Of a stretch of DNA of 64,000 nucleotides, positions 21,437-30,090 are shown piece by piece. The DNA is taken from assembly GCF_018919385.1 (NCBI RefSeq), contig NZ_JAHLMF010000011.1, positions 124,001 through 188,000 on the forward strand, written 5' to 3'. The stretch is from Geomonas diazotrophica. Its GTDB lineage: Bacteria; Desulfobacterota; Desulfuromonadia; Geobacterales; Geobacteraceae. The notes beneath the pieces were generated by a model, which was not told the origin of the DNA, did not search any database, and saw nothing but the letters and a program-made list of their open reading frames with translations. How positions within the stretch are numbered: the first letter of the stretch is position 1; each line of letters opens with the position of its first letter. The position numbers and the translations under genes were made by a program.

Positions 21437-21643
21437 GGAAAGTCCTCTCTTTGTTCACTTTATATGGCAGGCTCTCTGCCGTAATGCCTCGTGCATGATT
21501 GTCTGGGCGGGGGTTGTGGTGACGGGTCTGTCGGGGCATCCGCTAGTAAAAGCTGCCTCCCGGGAAGGGCTATGGCACCGGCGCTGTTCGCTTAGGGCGC
21601 GCGACAAGAGGGTAAAGTAGCAAAGAGGAAGGGAACTTGTCAA
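21437..21643 (-). promoter_or_regulatory. Promoter and long leader of tig
   Basis: Minus strand TTGACA (21638-21643), 18 bp, then TACTTT (21614-21619) gives a start near 21607 and a 5' leader of about 170 nt. The leader contains a GGCA/TGCC hairpin close to the start codon (about 21466-21484) and several GC-rich stems. I could not match it to a known riboswitch or thermometer. A short frame in it (21455-21643) looks like noise. Confidence 0.5.
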
Positions 21644-21710
21644 TATAGAATTGGTTTCGCTTTAATCGCTTACGGCCGCGGCGGCCGGTCGGCAGCGGCG
21701 CCCGGAAACG

Positions 21711-21739
21711 AAAAAGCCGCCCCCCGGGTGGGGGGCGGC
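21711..21739 (-). terminator. Terminator after cydB
   Basis: The stem GCCGCCCCCC/GGGGGGCGGC is followed by TTTTT on the minus strand, 17 bp past the cydB stop. Confidence 0.85.
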
Positions 21740-21755
21740 GGCAGGCAAGGGCAGA

Positions 21756-22784
21756 CTAGTACGCCTCGTGGTCGGCGGCCACCGCCTCGGCGGTAATCCT
21801 CCCCCTGAAGAGCCGGTACACCCAGATCTTGTACAGGATCACGACCGGCACGAAGGTGAAGGCGACCCCGGTCATGATCTGCAGGGTGTACTCCGAGGAG
21901 GAGCTGTTGTAGATGGTGAGGCTGTACAGGGAGTCCATATTCGAGGGGATCAGGTTGGGGAACAGCCCGATCACGCCGGTCCCCACCACGCCCAGGATGG
22001 TGACGCAGGAGGAGGCAAAGGCGGCGAGGGTGTTGCCCATGCCCAAAAGCGTGCGCACACCGACCAGGGCCGCCACGGCCAGAAGCGGCACCACCAGGAA
22101 TACCGGAGCCTTCAGGTAGTTGTCGTAGAGCTTGGTCGCGAAGTTCGTGTAGCCCAGGAAGACCACAGCCACCACGAGGAGCGGGATCCACAGGGTGCGG
22201 GCCAGGGATTCGGCGCGCCGGCTCAGGTCGCCGGTACTCTTCACCGCCACGTAGAGGGCTCCGTGCTCCAGGAAGAGCATCACGAAGAGCAGGCCGCTCA
22301 CGATGCCGTAAGGGTTCAACAGGGCGATGAGTGAGCCGTGGTACCCCGCCTGGTCCATGGGGAGACCGGAGAAGATGTTGCCGAAGGCGACGCCGAAGAG
22401 AAGCGCCGGCACAAAGCTCGAGATCACGATGGCCCAGTCCCAGCAGCCGCGCCAGGTGGCCCCCTCCTCCTTGCTGCGGAACTCGAAGGAGACCCCGCGC
22501 ACGATCAGCGCGAAGAGAAGGAGGAGAAGCGGCGTGTACAGGTAGCTGAACATGAGGGCGTAGGTGGTCGGGAAGGCGGCGAACGTGGCGCCCCCGGCGG
22601 TGATCAGCCAGACCTCGTTACCGTCCCAGACCGGGCCGAAGCTGTTGATGACAACGCGCCGGTCGAGGTCGTTTTTGCCCAGCACGCGGTGCAGCATCCC
22701 CGCCCCGAGGACGAAACCGTCCAGCATGAAATAGACCGCCCAGAGAACACCCCAAAGTACAAACCATACGATATGCAGATCCAT
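21756..22784 (-). CDS. cydB: Cytochrome bd oxidase subunit II
   Basis: This 342-residue membrane protein is the second subunit of the quinol-oxidising bd oxidase: FVLWGVLWAVYFMLDGFVLGAG at the N-terminus (split here by position, residues 8-29) with the conserved DGFxxG motif, and GNEVWLITAGGATFAAFP, the family hallmark around residues 55-72. About nine membrane helices. Nine bp downstream of cydA. It supports CydA; the haems are carried by CydA. Confidence 0.95.
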   Translation of the reverse strand: MDLHIVWFVLWGVLWAVYFMLDGFVLGAGMLHRVLGKNDLDRRVVINSFGPVWDGNEVWLITAGGATFAAFPTTYALMFSYLYTPLLLLLFALIVRGVSFEFRSKEEGATWRGCWDWAIVISSFVPALLFGVAFGNIFSGLPMDQAGYHGSLIALLNPYGIVSGLLFVMLFLEHGALYVAVKSTGDLSRRAESLARTLWIPLLVVAVVFLGYTNFATKLYDNYLKAPVFLVVPLLAVAALVGVRTLLGMGNTLAAFASSCVTILGVVGTGVIGLFPNLIPSNMDSLYSLTIYNSSSSEYTLQIMTGVAFTFVPVVILYKIWVYRLFRGRITAEAVAADHEAY

Positions 22785-22793
22785 TGTCCCCCC

Positions 22794-24137
22794 CTAGTTT
22801 CTGAAGGCGTTGGTAGCGCCGACGTGAGATTCTTCAGGCCCTTTGCGGGCAAATTTGGCCAACAGGTAGATGTCCACGAAGCCCAGCAGGCCGTAGAGAA
22901 GCGTGAAGCCGAGCAGCGAACCGATTACCTGGGACAGTTCCAGGGATTTGGAGACGGCGTCCGAGGTCTTCATGATGCCGTAGACGATCCAGGGCTGGCG
23001 GCCCACTTCGGAGACCAGCCAGCCAAGTTGGTTGGCGATGTAGGGGAGCGGAATGCAGAGTACCAGCAGCTTCAGGAACATGGGGTACTTCTCAAGCAGG
23101 CCGTTCTTGGAGAGAAAGAGGCCGGCCGCCGAGAGGATGATGAACAGGGTGCCCAGCCCGACCATCAGGCGGAAGCTCAAAAAGACCGGGAGCACCGGCG
23201 GACGCTCGTCCTTCGGGAAGGAGGTGATGCCGCGGATCTGGGCGTTGGTGTCGTGGAAAGCAAGGAAGCTTAAAAGGCCGGGTACCGGGAGCGCGGAAAC
23301 CAGGTTGCACTCGTTTTTCTCGTCGGGGAAGGCGATCAGGTGCATGGGAGCGTTGTTGCAGGAGTTCCAGACCGCCTCCATGGCGGCGAACTTGGCGGGC
23401 TGGGTCTTCGCCACGTCGGCTGCATGGAAGTCGCCGATGACGCCGACCATGATGGAGGCAACCAGCGCGAAGACGGCGGCCATGCCGAAGGAGGCCCTGA
23501 AGAATTCGCGGTTACGCGCCTTGAGCAGGTGGTAGGCGGAGATCCCCATCACGAAGAAGCCGGCCACCGTGTAGCCGGAGACGATCTGGTGCCCGAATTT
23601 CAGGAGCCCGAAGGGGTTAGTGACCAGCGCCATGAAGTCCACCATCTCGGCGCGCCCGTTGCGAAGCACGTACCCCACAGGGTGCTGCATCCAGCCGTTG
23701 GCCAACAGAATCCAAAGCCCCGAGAGGTTGGTCGCCAGCGCCACCAGCCAGATGGAGACGGCGTGGAACCGTTTGCTGACCTTGTCCCAGCCAAAGGCCC
23801 AGACCCCGATGAACACGGACTCCATGAAGAAGGCCACGGTTGCCTCGATGGCAAGAGGCGCTCCGAAGATGTCGCCGACGTAGCGCGAGTACTCGGCCCA
23901 GTTCATGCCGAACTGGAACTCCATGGTGATACCGGTCACCACGCCGAGGGCGAAGTTGATCAGGAACAGCTTGCCCCAGAACTTCGCCATCCTCTTGTAC
24001 ATCTCGTTGCCGCTCAGCACGTAGCGGGTCTCCATCATGGCCACCAGGACCGACAGCCCCAGGGTCAGCGGGACGAAGATGAAGTGGAACATGCTGGTGA
24101 TGGCAAACTGCAGCCTGCTCAGGGTTAGTACATCCAT
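22794..24137 (-). CDS. cydA: Cytochrome bd oxidase subunit I
   Basis: This 447-residue quinol oxidase subunit binds haems b558, b595 and d. Visible motifs are SRLQFAITSMFHFIFVP (haem His at about 17), GVVTGITMEFQFG, and the GWLVSEVGRQPWIVYG segment near the end of the quinol loop. It is shorter than E. coli CydA (522), consistent with the short Q-loop class common in anaerobes. It gives high-affinity oxygen removal without proton pumping. The Rrf2-type gene just upstream on the same strand is its probable regulator. Confidence 0.95.
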   Translation of the reverse strand: MDVLTLSRLQFAITSMFHFIFVPLTLGLSVLVAMMETRYVLSGNEMYKRMAKFWGKLFLINFALGVVTGITMEFQFGMNWAEYSRYVGDIFGAPLAIEATVAFFMESVFIGVWAFGWDKVSKRFHAVSIWLVALATNLSGLWILLANGWMQHPVGYVLRNGRAEMVDFMALVTNPFGLLKFGHQIVSGYTVAGFFVMGISAYHLLKARNREFFRASFGMAAVFALVASIMVGVIGDFHAADVAKTQPAKFAAMEAVWNSCNNAPMHLIAFPDEKNECNLVSALPVPGLLSFLAFHDTNAQIRGITSFPKDERPPVLPVFLSFRLMVGLGTLFIILSAAGLFLSKNGLLEKYPMFLKLLVLCIPLPYIANQLGWLVSEVGRQPWIVYGIMKTSDAVSKSLELSQVIGSLLGFTLLYGLLGFVDIYLLAKFARKGPEESHVGATNAFRN

Positions 24138-24268
24138 TGTTTCGCTCCTTGAATAGAATTGAACAGTTGGCCCTCCCGGGCCCTTCTCGACGGTACTTGA
24201 TATTAGCGATCACAAAAGACTAACAGGACCTTCTTTATCTTAATTATGGGCAAATTTTTTTTGCTGGG

Positions 24269-24679
24269 TCAGGAATCCTGGTTGCGGGCCAGTGTGTCGA
24301 TAGTGACGCCGTCGAGGATATGGACCACCTCGGTCTGTACCTGTTTCCAGACAGCGTGCACGCGGCAGGGGCCTCCCCTGTCGCAGGCGCTGCCCAGCAG
24401 GCAGCGGTTGGGGAGAATCGGTCCCTCGACGGCCTCGACCACCTCACGCAAGGTGATGGCGGACGCAGGGCGCGCCAGGACGAAGCCCCCGCCGGTACCG
24501 CGGGAGGAGGTGACCAGGCCCAGCTTGGCGAAGCTTTGGAAGATCTTGGCCAGGAAGGTCTGCGGCACCTCGGCAGCAGCGGCGATCTCGCTGATAAGCG
24601 AAACACGTCCCGGTGGTTGCTGGGCCAGGTAGATGATGCCACGGATTGCGTATTCGCCCTTGCGGGTCAGTTCCATCAT
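24269..24679 (-). CDS. Rrf2-family [2Fe-2S]-type transcriptional regulator
   Basis: This 136-residue winged-helix regulator opens with MELTRKGEYAIRG, the usual Rrf2 N-terminus, followed by the recognition helix region VPQTFLAKIFQSF and the wing GTGGGFVLAR. Three cysteines (about 93, 99, 105; motif CLLGSACDRGGPC) match the cluster-binding pattern of IscR/NsrR/RsrR relatives. It probably senses redox state, NO or Fe-S supply and controls itself and cydAB. The start is at 24679 or the adjacent ATG at 24676, both after an AAAGGTG site. A frame extending to 24979 only reads through the minisatellite. Confidence 0.9.
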   Translation of the reverse strand: MMELTRKGEYAIRGIIYLAQQPPGRVSLISEIAAAAEVPQTFLAKIFQSFAKLGLVTSSRGTGGGFVLARPASAITLREVVEAVEGPILPNRCLLGSACDRGGPCRVHAVWKQVQTEVVHILDGVTIDTLARNQDS

Positions 24680-24692
24680 AAAAACACCTTTA

Positions 24693-24707
24693 GGACCAAT
24701 TTGATCC
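24693..24707 (-). promoter_or_regulatory. Candidate operator of the Rrf2-type gene
   Basis: The 15-bp near-palindrome GGACCAA-T-TTGATCC sits between the -10 box and the start codon, where a bound repressor would block transcription. Six of seven arm positions are complementary. Confidence 0.4.
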
Positions 24708-24709
24708 CC

Positions 24710-24738
24710 TTTATAACCGACCCCCCGGATGGTGTCAA
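24710..24738 (-). promoter_or_regulatory. Sigma-70 type promoter of the Rrf2-type gene
   Basis: Minus strand TTGACA (24733-24738), exactly 17 bp, then TATAAA (24710-24715). This is one of the best promoter matches in the window. Confidence 0.75.
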
Positions 24739-24795
24739 GACAAAATCTGATATCCACAACTTTCTGTAGAGGCGGTGGCAGTTCGAGGTTCGAGT

Positions 24796-24952
24796 CAGAC
24801 CGCTGGGCAGACCGCTGGGCAGACCGCTGGGCAGACCGCTGGGCAGACCGCTGGGCAGACCGCTGGGCAGACCGCTGGGCAGACCGCTGGGCAGACCGCT
24901 GGGCAGACCGCTGGGCAGACCGCTGGGCAGACCGCTTGGGCAGACCGCTGGG
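24796..24952. repeat. 12-bp minisatellite, about 13 copies
   Basis: Thirteen head-to-tail copies of CAGACCGCTGGG. All are identical except the twelfth, which gains one T (13 bp). Because 12 is a multiple of 3 without internal stops, all frames stay open across it, which creates false reading frames. It ends about 58 bp upstream of the Rrf2-gene -35 box. Confidence 0.95.
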
Positions 24953-25000
24953 CGTGCGCAGGACGGGCGGGCAGTACAAGGAATGGGTAAGCAGGGGACA

Positions 25001-25032
25001 TAAAAGGGGGGGCCGGAGACGCCCCCCCCTTC
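25001..25032 (-). terminator. Terminator after the 51-residue zinc-ribbon gene
   Basis: G7/C7-type hairpin (GGGGGGGC...GCCCCCCC) followed on the minus strand by TTTTA, 20 bp past the stop codon at 25053. Confidence 0.7.
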
Positions 25033-25052
25033 GAATCGGTCTGTGATTTGGA

Positions 25053-25208
25053 TCAACCTAGGAGGCTGTTGAAGTTCCTTGCTCTGTTGGCGAGGATGGT
25101 GGGATCGAGCACCTCGCCGCAGCAGGTGCATTTCCAGGCGTCGAACGATCTCACGAAGTCGTAATATTTTTCCGCAAACATCCTGCCTTTGCATTTAGGG
25201 CATTTCAT
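25053..25208 (-). CDS. Small zinc-ribbon protein (51 residues)
   Basis: The protein begins MKCPKCKGRM and has a second cysteine group KCTCCGEV about 20 residues later, giving a CxxC...CxxC zinc ribbon; it ends with a helix. The ATG at 25208 has an excellent GGGAGGT ribosome site, and a terminator follows the stop, so I consider it a real single-gene unit although it is very short. Function unknown. Such proteins are often nucleic-acid or protein-interaction adaptors. Confidence 0.82.
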   Translation of the reverse strand: MKCPKCKGRMFAEKYYDFVRSFDAWKCTCCGEVLDPTILANRARNFNSLLG

Positions 25209-25361
25209 AAGCCGTACCTCCCAACAAAAAGTTGATTAAAGAACTTCATGTGGGATCGTATAATTCACCGAACATGCCAACGGGGACAACATGAGGAAGT
25301 TGTAATCTCACACACGCTCCTTTTCGAAGCAACCTTCGCAAAAAAGCCCCCTTAGCGACCA

Positions 25362-25919
25362 TTAGAAAAATTTGCGAATCACGGCAAGTTTCCCCTCGCC
25401 GATGCCCGGCACCCGCAGCAGTCCCTCCACCGATCCAAAAGCGCCATTTTCCTGACGGTCAGCAACGATGCGTCGGGAAAGTGCGGCTCCGATGCCTGGG
25501 AGGAGGCTCCACTCGGCCTCATCGAGCAGGTCGGGATGCAGCGGTATCTTCAGGAGCATCCGCTCCTTGGCAGTCATCTTAGTGATAGAAATCAATGCGT
25601 TGCCGTTAGCATCCTTGGTCACGCAGACCACGTCGCCGCTGGCCAGTCGTCGAGTGTCGGGTCCCCTGACACTCGACGTGCCCCCCACGCCAGGGAGCGT
25701 CATTTTAATGGCGGCGCCGGCCACGGCCCCCTCCGGCAGGCGGTAAACGCCGGGATAGCGCACCTTTCCGGTCACCCGCACGGTGATCCCCCGCCCCGTG
25801 AAATTGGAAAAGGCCGCCCCCCCGCCTTTTTCAGCGGGAGTGCGGCCTTTCATGTACAGCGAGAGGGTGAGGAGCAGGGCGAGACACCAGAGGGCGAGTC
25901 GCTGGCTCCTGGGGATCAT
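25362..25919 (-). CDS. ComEA-like helix-hairpin-helix protein
   Basis: The 185-residue protein has an N-terminal membrane helix (about 7-22), a SLBB-like strand region ([15 protein letters not shown]) and two C-terminal helix-hairpin-helix motifs ([17 protein letters not shown] and [15 protein letters not shown]). This is the ComEA layout, in which the HhH part binds DNA without sequence preference outside the inner membrane during uptake. The ATG overlaps the cimA stop by 4 bp. No other competence genes are in the window, so a role in DNA uptake is only inferred. Confidence 0.85.
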   Translation of the reverse strand: MIPRSQRLALWCLALLLTLSLYMKGRTPAEKGGGAAFSNFTGRGITVRVTGKVRYPGVYRLPEGAVAGAAIKMTLPGVGGTSSVRGPDTRRLASGDVVCVTKDANGNALISITKMTAKERMLLKIPLHPDLLDEAEWSLLPGIGAALSRRIVADRQENGAFGSVEGLLRVPGIGEGKLAVIRKFF

Positions 25920-27502
25920 TTCTTGGGTGCCGCCGTCTCCTCATCCTTGTGCAGCTTGAACTCGATGGCGTCGACCAGGGCCTGGTAGGAGGCCTCGATG
26001 ACGTTGCTGGAGACCCCGACGGTGCCCCAGCGTGCTTCCTTGTCGCCGCTTTCAATGAGAACGCGGATGGAGGAAGCGGTCCCCTGCCCTGCCGGGAGCA
26101 CGCGGACCTTGTAGTCGTGCAGCTTGACGTCCTTGAGCTTCGGGTAGAACTTCTCCAGTGCCTTTCTGAGGGCGTTGTCCAGGGCGTTTACCGGGCCGTG
26201 CCCCTCGGACGCGGTGTGCTCGATCTTCCCCCCCACCTTGACCTTGATGGTCGCCTCGGAGATGGGCTGATCGTCCTCGGTGCGCTTCTCGTCGATGACG
26301 CGGAAGCCGATCACCGAGAAGAACTTGCGGTGCGTGCCCAGGGCGCGCTTCATGAGGAGCTCGAAGGAAGCCTCCGCCCCCTCGAACTGGTAGCCGCGGT
26401 TCTCCATCGACTTGATGTCTTCCAGGATCTCGAGGGTGACCGGGTCCTTGCTGTCCAGGTTGATGTTGAACTCGGTCGCCTTGGCCAGGATGTTGGCCCG
26501 CCCGGAGAGGTCGGAGACCAGCACGCGGGTGGTGTTGCCCACCAGTTCCGGCCTCATGTGCTCGTAGGTCTCCGGGTGGCGCTGGATCGCCGAGACGTGC
26601 ACCCCCCCCTTGTGGGCGAAGGCGGAGTTGCCGACGTAAGGCTGGTGCTTGTTGGGAGCGAGGTTCGCAAGCTCGTAGACGTAGCGGGAGAGTTCCCTCA
26701 GCGTCCGCATCTGCGCGTCCGAGATGCAGTCGCGCTTCATCTTCGCCTTGAGGGCCGGGATGATGGAGCAGAGGTTCGCGTTGCCGCAGCGCTCGCCGAA
26801 GCCGTTGATGGTCCCCTGTACGTGCACGATCCCCTGCTGCACCGAGATGATGGAGTTGGCCACGGCGCACTCACCGTCGTTGTGGGCGTGGATGCCGAGC
26901 GGGGTAGTGATCGATTTCTTCACCTCGTCCACGATCGCGGCGATCTCGTAGGGCATGGACCCGCCGTTGGTGTCGCATAGGATGATGCAGTCGGCACCGG
27001 CCTGCTGGGCGGCCTGCAGCGTCTTGATAGCGTACTCGGGGTTGGACTTGTAGCCGTCGAAGAAGTGCTCGGCGTCGTAGAACACCTCGGGCATGTTCTT
27101 CTTGAGGAATTCCAGCGAGTCGAAGATCATCTCGAGGTTCTCTTCGAGCGGGATCCTGAGCGCCTCGTGCACCTGAAAGTCCCAGCTCTTGCCGAAGATG
27201 GTGGCGGCGTCGGCCTTGGAGTCGACCAGGGTACGCAGGTTCTGGTCCTTGTCCGGGGTGATCTTGGCGCGGCGGGTGGAGCCGAAGGCGGCGATCTTCG
27301 CCTGGGAGAGCGTCTCCTTCTTGATATCCTTGAAGAAGGCGACGTCCTTGGGGTTGGAGCCGGGCCATCCCCCCTCGATGTAGTGAATGCCGCACTCGTC
27401 CAGCTTGTGCGCGATGCGGATCTTGTCCTCGACCAGGAAAGAGATGTCCTCCGCCTGCGTTCCGTCCCTAAGCGTCGTATCGTAAAGTTTGACCAGGCTC
27501 AT
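25916..27502 (-). CDS. cimA: (R)-citramalate synthase
   Basis: This 528-residue LeuA-family enzyme condenses acetyl-CoA with pyruvate, giving a threonine-independent route to isoleucine. The N-terminal TIM barrel has [11 protein letters not shown], the metal-site [13 protein letters not shown], and GFGERCGN. The C-terminal part (about 390-515) is the regulatory LeuA dimer domain. The N-terminal sequence [17 protein letters not shown] distinguishes it from 2-isopropylmalate synthase. This pathway is established in Geobacter. An intergenic repeat (27521-27670) separates it from lysC upstream. Confidence 0.93.
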   Translation of the reverse strand: MSLVKLYDTTLRDGTQAEDISFLVEDKIRIAHKLDECGIHYIEGGWPGSNPKDVAFFKDIKKETLSQAKIAAFGSTRRAKITPDKDQNLRTLVDSKADAATIFGKSWDFQVHEALRIPLEENLEMIFDSLEFLKKNMPEVFYDAEHFFDGYKSNPEYAIKTLQAAQQAGADCIILCDTNGGSMPYEIAAIVDEVKKSITTPLGIHAHNDGECAVANSIISVQQGIVHVQGTINGFGERCGNANLCSIIPALKAKMKRDCISDAQMRTLRELSRYVYELANLAPNKHQPYVGNSAFAHKGGVHVSAIQRHPETYEHMRPELVGNTTRVLVSDLSGRANILAKATEFNINLDSKDPVTLEILEDIKSMENRGYQFEGAEASFELLMKRALGTHRKFFSVIGFRVIDEKRTEDDQPISEATIKVKVGGKIEHTASEGHGPVNALDNALRKALEKFYPKLKDVKLHDYKVRVLPAGQGTASSIRVLIESGDKEARWGTVGVSSNVIEASYQALVDAIEFKLHKDEETAAPKK

Positions 27503-27520
27503 ATCACCACCTTAAAGGCT

Positions 27521-27670
27521 GTTCTACGTTCTATGTTCTAGGTTCTACGTTAACTGCAAAAGCTAACCAGAACTGCCTGCAGTCAACCGCCAGTCGCTCC
27601 GTTCCACGTTCCACGCCCCACGCAACCCCCAAAGGTTTCAACGTAGGACATAGAACGTAGATAGAACGTG
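27521..27670. repeat. Inverted array of GTTCTAN heptads, copy B
   Basis: The left arm (27521-27552) has four GTTCTAN heptads. The right arm (about 27639-27669) has the complementary units. The 85-bp centre includes a variant heptad run, GTTCCAC twice then GCCCCAC (about 27600-27622). It fills nearly the whole lysC-cimA gap (172 bp). Confidence 0.85.
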
Positions 27671-27674
27671 TCCC

Positions 27675-28892
27675 TTATTTCCCGGCCAGCCCGAAGGCGT
27701 CGTGCAGCACGCGGACGGCGAGCTCGGTGTACTTGGCATCGACCACGACGGAGATCTTGATCTCGGAGGTGGAGATCATCTGGATGTTGATACCCTCCTT
27801 GGCGAGGGCCTGGAACATGGTGGTCGCCACGCCGGCGTGGCTCCTCATCCCGAGACCGACGATGGAGACCTTGGTGACGTTCTCGTCGGAGAGGACTTCC
27901 TTGGCGTGGATCGCCTCGGCGGTCTCCTTGGTGATGGAGAGCGCCTTCTTGAAGTCGGCCTGCGGCACGGTGAAGGTGAAGTCGGTGGAACCGGCTTCGC
28001 TCACGTTCTGGACGATCATGTCGACGGAGATGTTGGCGTCGGAAAGCGGCGACAGGATCTGGGCTGCGATCCCGGGCTTGTCCGGCACCTGCATGACGGC
28101 GATTTTCACTTCATCCTTGGCGTAGGCGATACCCGAGACGAGCACTGCTTCCATTTCTTTATCCTCCTTGGTAACCATGGTTCCGAGATTTTCGTTGAAA
28201 CTCGAGCGGACGTGGACGTCCACGTTGTACTTGCTGGCGAACTCCACGGAGCGAATCTGCAGCACCTTGGCTCCGAGGCTGGCCAACTCCAGCATCTCCT
28301 CGTAGGAGATGCGCTCGATCTTCTTGGCGTCCTTGCAGATGTTGGGGTCGGTGGTGTAGACGCCGTCCACGTCGGTAAAGATCTCGCAGACGTCTGCCTT
28401 AAGCGCCGCGGCGAGGGCAACCGCCGAGGTGTCGGAGCCGCCGCGCCCCAAGGTGGTGACGCTGCCGAACTCGTCGACGCCCTGGAAACCGGCCACGATC
28501 AGGATGGTCCCTTCCTTCAGGTCGGCGCGCATCTTCTTGTCGTCGATGCTCTCGATCCTGGCCTTGCTATAGGAGGTATCGGTGAGGATGGGCACCTGGA
28601 AGCCGAGGTAGGACTTGGCCTTGTACCCCATGGCTTTCAGGCACATGGCCAGCAGTGCGATGGAGACCTGCTCCCCAGCCGCAACAAGCACGTCATATTC
28701 ACGGTTGTCCGGGAACTCGCACACCTCGTTGGCAAGCGCGACCAGCTTGTTGGTTTCGCCTGCCATGGCGGAGACAACCACCACCATGTCGTTGCCGGCG
28801 TCATAGGTTTTTGCCACCCTCTTGGCGACGTTGCGAATTCGTTCGACGGACCCCATCGAGGTGCCGCCGTACTTTTGGACCACCAAAGCCAT
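27675..28892 (-). CDS. lysC: Aspartate kinase
   Basis: The 405-residue enzyme phosphorylates aspartate at the entry to Lys, Met and Thr synthesis. The catalytic domain starts with [11 protein letters not shown] and contains FTDVDGVYT. The C-terminal part carries two ACT domains (about 265-405) for feedback control. Length matches the monofunctional class. A promoter lies at 28958-28985, and an AGGAGG site precedes the ATG. Confidence 0.95.
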   Translation of the reverse strand: MALVVQKYGGTSMGSVERIRNVAKRVAKTYDAGNDMVVVVSAMAGETNKLVALANEVCEFPDNREYDVLVAAGEQVSIALLAMCLKAMGYKAKSYLGFQVPILTDTSYSKARIESIDDKKMRADLKEGTILIVAGFQGVDEFGSVTTLGRGGSDTSAVALAAALKADVCEIFTDVDGVYTTDPNICKDAKKIERISYEEMLELASLGAKVLQIRSVEFASKYNVDVHVRSSFNENLGTMVTKEDKEMEAVLVSGIAYAKDEVKIAVMQVPDKPGIAAQILSPLSDANISVDMIVQNVSEAGSTDFTFTVPQADFKKALSITKETAEAIHAKEVLSDENVTKVSIVGLGMRSHAGVATTMFQALAKEGINIQMISTSEIKISVVVDAKYTELAVRVLHDAFGLAGK

Positions 28893-28957
28893 GTCAGTCC
28901 TCCTTGTACTCTACTGATTGATCCACCCGAACCGCGATCCGGGCGGTAGGAACCACT

Positions 28958-28985
28958 TTATTAGCACATTAGCGTGTACGGTCAA
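28958..28985 (-). promoter_or_regulatory. Probable promoter of lysC
   Basis: Minus strand TTGACC (28980-28985), 16 bp, then TAATAA (28958-28963). The ATG is about 65 bp downstream. Confidence 0.5.
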
Positions 28986-29061
28986 AACATTTTTTTAAGT
29001 AATCACGGCCAAGACTGCCTATTCCTTCATTTTTCCGGCCCGACCTGTTTACAGTATAAAA

Positions 29062-29095
29062 AAACGCCCCTTCTCATGCAGTGAGAGGGGCGTTT
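29062..29095 (-). terminator. Terminator after tsaE
   Basis: AAACGCCCC...GGGGCGTTT hairpin with a further TCTC/GAGA pair, followed by a T-run on the minus strand. It closes the long minus-strand run from tsaE upstream. Confidence 0.85.
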
Positions 29096-29156
29096 GGTAC
29101 TTGCAGGGTCGCCATCGGGGGGAGCCGGCAACCCGCTGTTTGATATGGCGCCGGCA

Positions 29157-29630
29157 CTATGCCGGTCGCTGTGCCAGAAGGGCATCGGCGAGGGACCGCG
29201 CCCTCGGCCCGGCGGCCTCGAAACAGACGGAGCGCTCGTCGACCCCGGCGTGGTTGAGGGTAACAGTGAGGAGGTCGGCGGGAAGCTCATCCTCGAGGCG
29301 CTCGGCCCACTCCACGACGCAGGCGCCGTCTCCGGAGAAGTACTCCTCGAACCCCAACGCCTCAACGTCCTGCGCCCCCTCCAGCCGGTACAGGTCGAAA
29401 TGGTACAGCGGGATGCGTCCCTCGTAGATGTTGAGGATGGTGTAGGTCGGGCTCGTGACCGGGGTCTCCGGGTCCACCTCCAGCCCGAGGGCGATTCCCT
29501 TGGCGAACTGGGTCTTGCCTGCCCCAAGCTCCCCCACCAGGGCGACGAAGTCCCCCGGCCGCAAAAGGCGCCCAAGCCTCGCTCCTAGTTGCACCGTCTC
29601 TTCCTGGCTATTGGTCCGCACGCAGGACAT
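29157..29630 (-). CDS. tsaE: tRNA threonylcarbamoyladenosine biosynthesis ATPase TsaE
   Basis: The 157-residue P-loop protein has the Walker A GELGAGKT (33-40), the SPTYTILNIYEG strand and the LYHFDLYRL motif of the family. It acts with TsaD and TsaB in making t6A at position 37 of ANN-decoding tRNAs. The ATG at 29630 follows the CBS-protein stop by 8 bp. It is the last gene before a terminator. Confidence 0.93.
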   Translation of the reverse strand: MSCVRTNSQEETVQLGARLGRLLRPGDFVALVGELGAGKTQFAKGIALGLEVDPETPVTSPTYTILNIYEGRIPLYHFDLYRLEGAQDVEALGFEEYFSGDGACVVEWAERLEDELPADLLTVTLNHAGVDERSVCFEAAGPRARSLADALLAQRPA

Positions 29631-29638
29631 CGGGCCGC

Positions 29639-30088
29639 CTAGGCTATCATGGTGCGCACCATGTCGATGCGCCCGATGATGCCGACCACGCGGCGCCCTT
29701 CCACCACGGGAACGGCCTGGACCTTCCTCTCGGTCATGATCTCGGCCACCTCGGAGACCGGCGCATCCGGCCCCACGCTGGCAACCTCCTCTGAGTAGAT
29801 GTCGCGGACGGTCTGGCCGGTCATCTTCTGCAGTTCCTTCTCGAAGCGCTTGTCGCTCTCGAGGTAGATGACCCAGTCGAAGATGGAGATGACGGTCGGG
29901 ATGTGCAGCGGCTTGTCCCGCTCGATCAGGTCGCTTTCCGAGACGATGCCGATCAGGAGCCCCTCGTCGTCCACGACGGGGACGCTGGAGATGCGGCGTT
30001 CGGCGAAGAGCTTGGCGAGATCCCTGACGGTGGTGTCGCGGCGCACGGTGATGACGTCTGTGGTCATGATCTCTTTTGCTTTCATCAT
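29639..30088 (-). CDS. Tandem CBS-domain protein
   Basis: The 149-residue cytoplasmic protein has two CBS domains (about 5-62 and 92-148), each ending in a VPVV turn. CBS pairs bind adenine nucleotides or related ligands. The insert between them (about 63-90, HIPTVISIFDWVIYLES) appears in a group of stand-alone CBS proteins. The start at 30088 is chosen because the GGGAG site is well spaced there; an in-frame ATG at 30094 overlaps the nnr stop but is too close to that site. Function unknown. Confidence 0.85.
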   Translation of the reverse strand: MMKAKEIMTTDVITVRRDTTVRDLAKLFAERRISSVPVVDDEGLLIGIVSESDLIERDKPLHIPTVISIFDWVIYLESDKRFEKELQKMTGQTVRDIYSEEVASVGPDAPVSEVAEIMTERKVQAVPVVEGRRVVGIIGRIDMVRTMIA

Positions 30089-30090
30089 GG

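Noticed and set aside
21455-21643. A 62-codon minus-strand frame in the tig leader
   Set aside because: It begins inside the predicted promoter, has no ribosome site and no recognisable content.
24796-24952. The 12-bp array as a CRISPR or as a coding repeat protein
   Set aside because: There are no spacers between the units, and the frames read through it only because the period is a multiple of three; they lack ribosome sites.
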